Origin: Desnuesiella massiliensis
Lineage (GTDB): Bacteria > Bacillota > Clostridia > Clostridiales > Clostridiaceae
Length of the DNA: 64,000 nt
Assembly (NCBI RefSeq): GCF_001403615.1
Contig: NZ_LN879456.1
Location: 1,302,001-1,366,000 of the forward strand
Direction: 5' to 3'
The translations under genes were made by a program, and so were the position numbers. The notes below the pieces were generated by a model. That model was not told the DNA's origin. It saw nothing but the letters and a program-made list of their open reading frames with translations, and searched no databases. Shown here in pieces: positions 59,249 through 64,000 of this stretch (positions within the stretch are counted from its first letter, which is position 1; every line of letters begins with the position of its first letter).

Positions 59249-60046
59249 CTATTTCCTCTTAAATAATTTTTTTAGTGCATTAATAAATCCAGTTTCCTCT
59301 ATATCTAAATTCATTAAAGGAACCTCTTCACCCATTATTCTTCTAGCAATATTTTTAAACGCTTGTCCAGAAAAAGCTTTTTCATCTAAAACTATAGGCT
59401 CCCCTTTATTAGTGGATATAGTTATATTCTTATCATCAGGTACTACTCCTATAAGCTTTACTGATAAAGTCTCAATAATATCATTTATATCAAGCATATC
59501 CCCATTTTTAGTCATTTCATAATTTAATCTATTTATAATAAGCTCATGTCTATCTAATCCCTTTGCATCAAGCTTCCCGATTACTCTGTCTGCATCTCTT
59601 ACTGAGGTTATTTCAGGATTTACTACTACTATAGCCCTATCTGCTCCCACTATAGCATTTTCAAAGCCTTGCTCAATTCCCGCTGGGCAATCTAATAGCA
59701 CATAATCAAATTCATTTTTTAGTTCCTCAACTAAGGCTAGCATTTGATTGGTACTTATATCATTTTTATCCCTAGTTTGTGCTGTAGGCAATAAAAATAA
59801 ATTTGGAAACCTCTTGTCCTTTATAAGAGCTTGCTTAAGTCTGCATCTCTCTTCTAATACATCAAGTAAAGTATATACGATTCTATTTTCTAAACCCATT
59901 AAAACATCAAGATTTCTTAAACCTGTATCTCCATCAATTACAACAACTTTTTTTCCCATAGAAGCTAAGGCTGTTCCTAAGTTTGCTGTGGTTGTTGTCT
60001 TACCTACTCCGCCTTTTCCTGAAGTTATAACTATAGATTCTCCCAT
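59249..60046 (-). CDS. minD: Septum site-determining ATPase MinD
   Basis: The 265-aa protein has the deviant Walker A ITSGKGGVGKTTTTANLG, A' VVVIDGDTGLRNLD, and a C-terminal amphipathic helix (FINALKKLFKRK) for membrane binding. The start at 60046 (GGAGGTAGTGAAC then ATG) is preferred to an upstream reading of 25 more residues with no RBS. Confidence 0.95.
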   Translation of the reverse strand: MGESIVITSGKGGVGKTTTTANLGTALASMGKKVVVIDGDTGLRNLDVLMGLENRIVYTLLDVLEERCRLKQALIKDKRFPNLFLLPTAQTRDKNDISTNQMLALVEELKNEFDYVLLDCPAGIEQGFENAIVGADRAIVVVNPEITSVRDADRVIGKLDAKGLDRHELIINRLNYEMTKNGDMLDINDIIETLSVKLIGVVPDDKNITISTNKGEPIVLDEKAFSGQAFKNIARRIMGEEVPLMNLDIEETGFINALKKLFKRK

Positions 60047-60071
60047 GTTCACTACCTCCGCTAAAACTTTT

Positions 60072-60707
60072 TTAATATATGTACTTATTTGGTAAATATG
60101 GCTCAACAATAATAGCGCCATCTTTTATCTTGGCAACCTCAGGGTAATGAGGTCTTTCTATGTCTTCTGGTGATCTGGTAATAATATCTGCTATCTGCAA
60201 AATCTCCGGTTGTAAGCTAAAAGCTGCAATGATTGCTTTATCATTACCATTTATACCTGCATGAACCTGACCTTTTAAAGATCCTAGAACGATAACATTT
60301 CCAGCTGCATATATTTCTGCTCCATGATTTACATCTCCGATAATCACTATATTTCCAGGATAATTTATACTTTGTCCACCTCTTACGGTCTTTCTTATAA
60401 ATTTAGTTCTACCTTCGTAAATTCCTGAAAAGACTTTATTAGTTTTCTCCTCTTTATCCTCAAAAATGCAATCTTTTATAAGAATTTCTTCAAAAAGAAT
60501 ATCCTTTAGCCTCTTAGCCTCTTTATCGTTAATGTACTTTAAACTTGTTGTGATTTTTAAAGTAGCCCCTTTATAGAATCTTTTACCCTTTGATAGCTTA
60601 TCCAATAATGCCTCAAGCATATCTTCGAAGTCATTGAATTTATCCATATTTATTATGGCATTAATTCCTTCCCTATTTCCTTTTATAATTATTCTGTCTT
60701 CGTTCAT
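60072..60707 (-). CDS. minC: Septum site-determining protein MinC
   Basis: The 211-aa protein has an N-terminal MinC_N domain and a C-terminal right-handed beta-helix (GGQSINYPGNIVIIGDVNHGAEI, GNVIVLGSLKGQVHAG). It inhibits FtsZ polymerisation with MinD. RBS GGAGG. Confidence 0.93.
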   Translation of the reverse strand: MNEDRIIIKGNREGINAIINMDKFNDFEDMLEALLDKLSKGKRFYKGATLKITTSLKYINDKEAKRLKDILFEEILIKDCIFEDKEEKTNKVFSGIYEGRTKFIRKTVRGGQSINYPGNIVIIGDVNHGAEIYAAGNVIVLGSLKGQVHAGINGNDKAIIAAFSLQPEILQIADIITRSPEDIERPHYPEVAKIKDGAIIVEPYLPNKYIY

Positions 60708-60808
60708 AAAAAACCTCCATTATGCAGGCAACATATTTTATTATATTTCAACAATGGTAAAAGAAAATCCTTCTTTAAAAAGTTAAATTTCATAAAAATT
60801 TTTATTAT

Positions 60809-60834
60809 AATAGCGGGTCCTAAAACCCGCTATT
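60809..60834 (-). terminator. Terminator after PBP2
   Basis: The arms AATAGCGGGT and ACCCGCTATT with a 6-base loop, then TATAATAAAAATTTTT on the minus strand. It separates PBP2 from minC. Confidence 0.85.
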
Positions 60835-60839
60835 GACAT

Positions 60840-63677
60840 TTATTTTATAGTTTTATAAGCATAGTCATACATTGGTACATAATTTGGGAACTCCTTTTGA
60901 AGTCTATCCTTGAAATAGGCCTCATATATCGCTCTAGTTACTGGAGCCCCTAAATAACCGTGGCCGCCATCGTATATAACCACGCATACAGCTATTTCTG
61001 GTTTATCCACTGGAGCAAAGCTTACATATACACCAAAGGCAGCTCTACCAAGAGACTCTTGTACCCCATTCTCCTTGTAAGTTGCTGTACCAGTTTTACC
61101 AGCTGTAGGTATTGGGAAAGGATTATTAGCTGCAAATACACTGGAAGCCGAACCACTAGGATAGATTGCATTAACCCTTCTCATACCTTCTTTAATAGCA
61201 GCAAGATTTTCAGGCTTTAAATCAATCTTATCCATCACCTCAGGTTTAACTTCTTCTACTAGATTTCCATTAGCGTCAAAGATTTTATCAACTAAGTGAG
61301 TTTTGTACCTTGTGCCTCCATTGGCAAGGGTAGCAATATAGTTTACTAGCTGAAGTGGAGTAATTTCATTGGTTCCTTGCCCTATAGAAGCATTGAATAC
61401 ATTAGCAGGGGTATTTATTTGTGTCAATCTATCGAAGATTACATAATCCGCTACAGCATAGGCCATGGAATTAACATCAGATTTACTATAAATTTTCTTC
61501 TGATCCTCAGGTAAGGAATTTATATAAGCCTGAATTTTCTTCTTTAGATCTTCAGACAAATTTTTATATTCTTGTGCCTTTTGATTCTCTTTTATGTCTT
61601 CTTTTAGCTTGTCTCTTACAGCGTTTTTTATATCATCCTTCAGCTTTTTAACTTCTTCCTTATCACTATTATTAGCAGAAATGTCTAAGGGCTTAAATCT
61701 ATAATTACCGTAATAACCCTTATCTAATAACTCTACTAAACCAAAAACAGCATAGTAAGCTACATCATTTCTTTGTTTTTCCACATTAAATACCTGAGCA
61801 TAAGGATTTTCAGCTATTTCTATACCTGTAGAGGATTTGCTATTACTTCCAGGCTTTACCCCTAACCCAAATCTCCATGCATATTCTGCTAATGCATTAA
61901 GTCCTAACTTCTTATATAATCTATATCCTGTCTCATAAACAAAGTAGTTATTGGATACTTCTAGAGCTTTTCTAACATCTACAGTTCCATCATTTCTCAA
62001 TCCATCATTAGATCCTTTATAATCCGTTTCTCCATGAGAATCAAAGGTTACCTTATCTTGTATCTGAGTGCCAGGATTTATAACACCCTCTTCTAAGCCT
62101 GCTATCAAGGTCAAAGGCTTAAAGGTGGATCCTGGAGGTATTGTTCCCATAGTAGCATAATTGAAGAATGGTTTAGGATATAAATCATACTGATCTTTTC
62201 TTAAGCCATCTTCCTTTTGTCCTGATTCTAGAGGGAATAGTTTATCTATTAATTTATTCATGTTACTATCTTTATTCAGAGGATTTTGAAGCAGATTCAT
62301 CTTGTTTATATGCTGTTGAGCAAAAGCTTTTAAATCCGGTGCGAAATACTCTTTTCTAAGTTCAGGAGTAAGCCTTCCTGGTACTGCAAATATATTTGGA
62401 TCAAAACCTGGATTACTTACTAAAGCTAGTATTTTACCTGTGTTAACCTCAGTAGCTATTACAGCTGCCCTTGTAGCATTTCCAGTATCTAGCTTTCCTT
62501 GATCTTGCATTCTATTTTTCTGCAAATACTGTAAAGTATTATCCATAGCTTGTTGTGCTACGCTTTGTATATTGGCATCAATAGTCAATTGAATATTTTG
62601 ACCAGGATAAGGTTCTAACTTAAATAGTTCCTCAGTTTTTCTTCCTTGCTTATTAACCTTAACAGTAGTTCCGCCTTTAGATCCCTTTAACCTATCTTCA
62701 AAAGCAGACTCTATACCAGACTTACCTATTAAATCCGTAGAAACATCATAGCCTCTTTCTTCGTATTTGTTCTTTTGACCACTGTCTATAGCCCCGATAT
62801 ATCCTATTACAGAGGAGGCTAGCTCATTATAAGGATAATATCTTATAGGCTGCAATCTTACATCTACACCTGGTAAGTTGTTTAATTGTTGCAAAAATAT
62901 AAAGGCAGCGTCCTCTCTTTTAATGTTACTAGCTATAGTAACAGGCTTAAATCCAGAGAAACTTTGCATTTTTAAGGAATCCTTAACTAGCATATATTTT
63001 CTTAGCTCTTCTAGAGAATACTTTTCCAGCAATAATTTTGTAATCTCTTCTCCAGAAGAATTTTTCTTTAGAGCTTTTTCTTCCTCTTCAGTCAATCCTA
63101 GCAATTTATACAACTCATAATCTTTAACCAGGGTATAAAACGCATTTTCAGGACTTATTTTCAAAAGCTCTTCATCTATTTTAGCCTTTTGATCATCTGT
63201 TAAATCCCCTTTTTGATTTGGATATAGTTCCCTTGTTACATAAAAATCAAATCCTCTATCCTTTTTAAAACGCAACTCCATGCTCTTTTGAACCTCTGGA
63301 TCTGAAGTATTAAATTCTAATCTAAAAGGATTTACCTTAAGCTTAAAATCATCCTGCAGCTTTTCTCCAGTAGAATCTAATAGCTTAAAAACTTTATCCA
63401 TGGTTGGAAAAAAGTATTTTTTACTTTCATCAGTTTCCATGAATTCTAAATTATAACTTTGAACGTTTGTGGCTAAAACTATTCCATTTTTATCTTTAAT
63501 TTCTCCACGAGGAGCTGCCTCTGGTAATTGTCTAACGGAATTGTTATTTGCTAAATCTTTATTATCTTCGTATTTAATTATCTGAAGATAAAATAATCTG
63601 CACAATATTGCTGCAAAAGCTAACAGCATCACTATATTCAAAGCAGTATATCTACTTAAACTCTCTTTCTTTTTCAC
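60840..63677 (-). CDS. mrdA: Penicillin-binding protein 2 (elongation transpeptidase)
   Basis: The 945-aa protein is much longer than E. coli PBP2 (633). An N-terminal membrane segment (ALNIVMLLAFAAILCRLFYL) is followed by the PBP dimer domain with a large charged insertion (about 130-235), then the transpeptidase with SxxK in PPGSTFKPLT, SxN in VSNNYFVYE and KTG in TAGKTGTATY. A second Lys/Glu-rich insertion (about 685-740, EEVKKLKDDIKNAVRDKLKE) lies between motifs SxN and KTG; such insertions are known in clostridial PBP2. Starts at GTG. Partner of RodA. Confidence 0.9.
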   Translation of the reverse strand: MKKKESLSRYTALNIVMLLAFAAILCRLFYLQIIKYEDNKDLANNNSVRQLPEAAPRGEIKDKNGIVLATNVQSYNLEFMETDESKKYFFPTMDKVFKLLDSTGEKLQDDFKLKVNPFRLEFNTSDPEVQKSMELRFKKDRGFDFYVTRELYPNQKGDLTDDQKAKIDEELLKISPENAFYTLVKDYELYKLLGLTEEEEKALKKNSSGEEITKLLLEKYSLEELRKYMLVKDSLKMQSFSGFKPVTIASNIKREDAAFIFLQQLNNLPGVDVRLQPIRYYPYNELASSVIGYIGAIDSGQKNKYEERGYDVSTDLIGKSGIESAFEDRLKGSKGGTTVKVNKQGRKTEELFKLEPYPGQNIQLTIDANIQSVAQQAMDNTLQYLQKNRMQDQGKLDTGNATRAAVIATEVNTGKILALVSNPGFDPNIFAVPGRLTPELRKEYFAPDLKAFAQQHINKMNLLQNPLNKDSNMNKLIDKLFPLESGQKEDGLRKDQYDLYPKPFFNYATMGTIPPGSTFKPLTLIAGLEEGVINPGTQIQDKVTFDSHGETDYKGSNDGLRNDGTVDVRKALEVSNNYFVYETGYRLYKKLGLNALAEYAWRFGLGVKPGSNSKSSTGIEIAENPYAQVFNVEKQRNDVAYYAVFGLVELLDKGYYGNYRFKPLDISANNSDKEEVKKLKDDIKNAVRDKLKEDIKENQKAQEYKNLSEDLKKKIQAYINSLPEDQKKIYSKSDVNSMAYAVADYVIFDRLTQINTPANVFNASIGQGTNEITPLQLVNYIATLANGGTRYKTHLVDKIFDANGNLVEEVKPEVMDKIDLKPENLAAIKEGMRRVNAIYPSGSASSVFAANNPFPIPTAGKTGTATYKENGVQESLGRAAFGVYVSFAPVDKPEIAVCVVIYDGGHGYLGAPVTRAIYEAYFKDRLQKEFPNYVPMYDYAYKTIK

Positions 63678-63692
63678 TTAATCACCTGCTTA

Positions 63693-64000
63693 TTAAAAAT
63701 TCCAATCCTTTTTCATAAATCTTTTATAAGAAAGTTTATAAATTTTCTTATACATAATGATGGTTACTATCAGGTTGTATATACTAACATAAATAATTTT
63801 TATTGCTTCAAATTTAACGCCGCTTACATAAAGTATAACATATAGTAATAGCCCTTTTAACAAAGATAGCAGGAAAGCAGCGAAAACTGGTACCAGTTTT
63901 TTTTCTTTAAATATATTTTCTCCGATTTTTGCTGCTATAACACATACTAACATGTTACATAACGCATTTACTCCGAAGCCTCTAAATAGATATAAATCCT
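63693..64000 (-). CDS. mreD: Rod shape-determining protein MreD, partial
   Basis: The gene runs off the end of the window. The frame is open to 64000: upstream of the internal ATG at 63953 it reads DLYLFRGFGVNALCNMLVCV, as in MreD. Membrane segments follow (LVPVFAAFLLSLLKGLLLYVIL). It lies 15 bp before mrdA, in a mreBCD-mrdA-min cluster whose first genes are outside the window. Confidence 0.85.
   Translation of the reverse strand, partial: DLYLFRGFGVNALCNMLVCVIAAKIGENIFKEKKLVPVFAAFLLSLLKGLLLYVILYVSGVKFEAIKIIYVSIYNLIVTIIMYKKIYKLSYKRFMKKDWNF

Noticed and set aside
59249..60121. MinD with 25 extra N-terminal residues
   Set aside because: The extension has no ribosome binding site and overlaps the control region; GGAGGTAG sits right before the internal ATG at 60046.

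Overview
The window is AT-rich, low-GC Gram-positive DNA. It looks like Clostridium sensu stricto: there is a min-mre-rodA morphogenesis block, spoIVFA/spoIVFB sporulation genes, a ribosomal L21-Prp-L27-Obg block in which L27 carries the Firmicutes N-terminal extension, and a selenocysteine operon. No rRNA, tRNA or CRISPR array was seen. The species is not claimed.

Layout. (1) 1-3.1 kb is decayed: a 3' fragment of a frameshifted NRAMP metal transporter, a Crp/Fnr regulator that has lost its 5' end, and an intact IS3/IS150-type insertion sequence. (2) 3.1-14.8 kb is the remnant of an integrative or mobilizable element of the Tn1549 kind: MobC, DUF6075, TOPRIM primase-like protein, RadC/JAB protein, a giant methylase-helicase, ParB, ParA and a small HTH regulator. 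No relaxase, coupling protein, type IV secretion genes or integrase are present, and the IS sits where the relaxase would be expected. (3) 14.8-18.3 kb holds a compact three-gene operon that I read as an ABC-three-component (ABC-3C) conflict system: a nuclease-like protein, a small middle component and a DUF3732 SMC-like ATPase. It lies between the element backbone and the 3' end of an rlmD-type gene, a known kind of integration target. (4) 18.7-22.1 kb: rRNA methyltransferase, RDD protein, TauE/SafE transporter, zinc-ribbon protein. (5) 22.6-25.6 kb contains three imperfectly palindromic sites of about 113 bp that behave like integron attC sites and separate single genes on the minus strand. 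In the two complete units the heptamer opening the unit is exactly complementary to the heptamer opening its own downstream site, as expected of integron cassettes. No integrase is present, so this would be a CALIN-type array, which is surprising in a clostridium. An AraC-methyltransferase fusion and a VOC protein follow.

(6) 27.9-37.5 kb is a maltose/maltodextrin regulon: GH65 phosphorylase, short alpha-glucan phosphorylase, LacI-type repressor, a binding-protein ABC importer without its ATPase, and beta-phosphoglucomutase, with three LacI-type operators in front of the three operons. The pathway brings in maltose, phosphorolyses it to glucose plus beta-glucose-1-phosphate and isomerises that to glucose-6-phosphate. 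(7) 37.7-42.3 kb is selD-selA-selB; selD itself has an in-frame TGA (selenocysteine) in its active-site loop, so its true start lies 96 bases upstream of the first downstream ATG. (8) 42.5-64 kb is ordinary chromosome, almost all on the minus strand: comEA, dacF, rluD-like, LCP protein, yqeK, nadD, yhbY, obg, rpmA-prp-rplU with an L21 leader, rng, two radical-SAM-associated genes, spoIVFB, spoIVFA, mgsA, rodA, minE-minD-minC, PBP2 and the cut mreD.

Two families of small intergenic inverted-repeat elements (MITE-like) are scattered through the chromosome part, three copies each, plus single palindromic elements. All functional calls come from reading the translated sequence; no database search was run.
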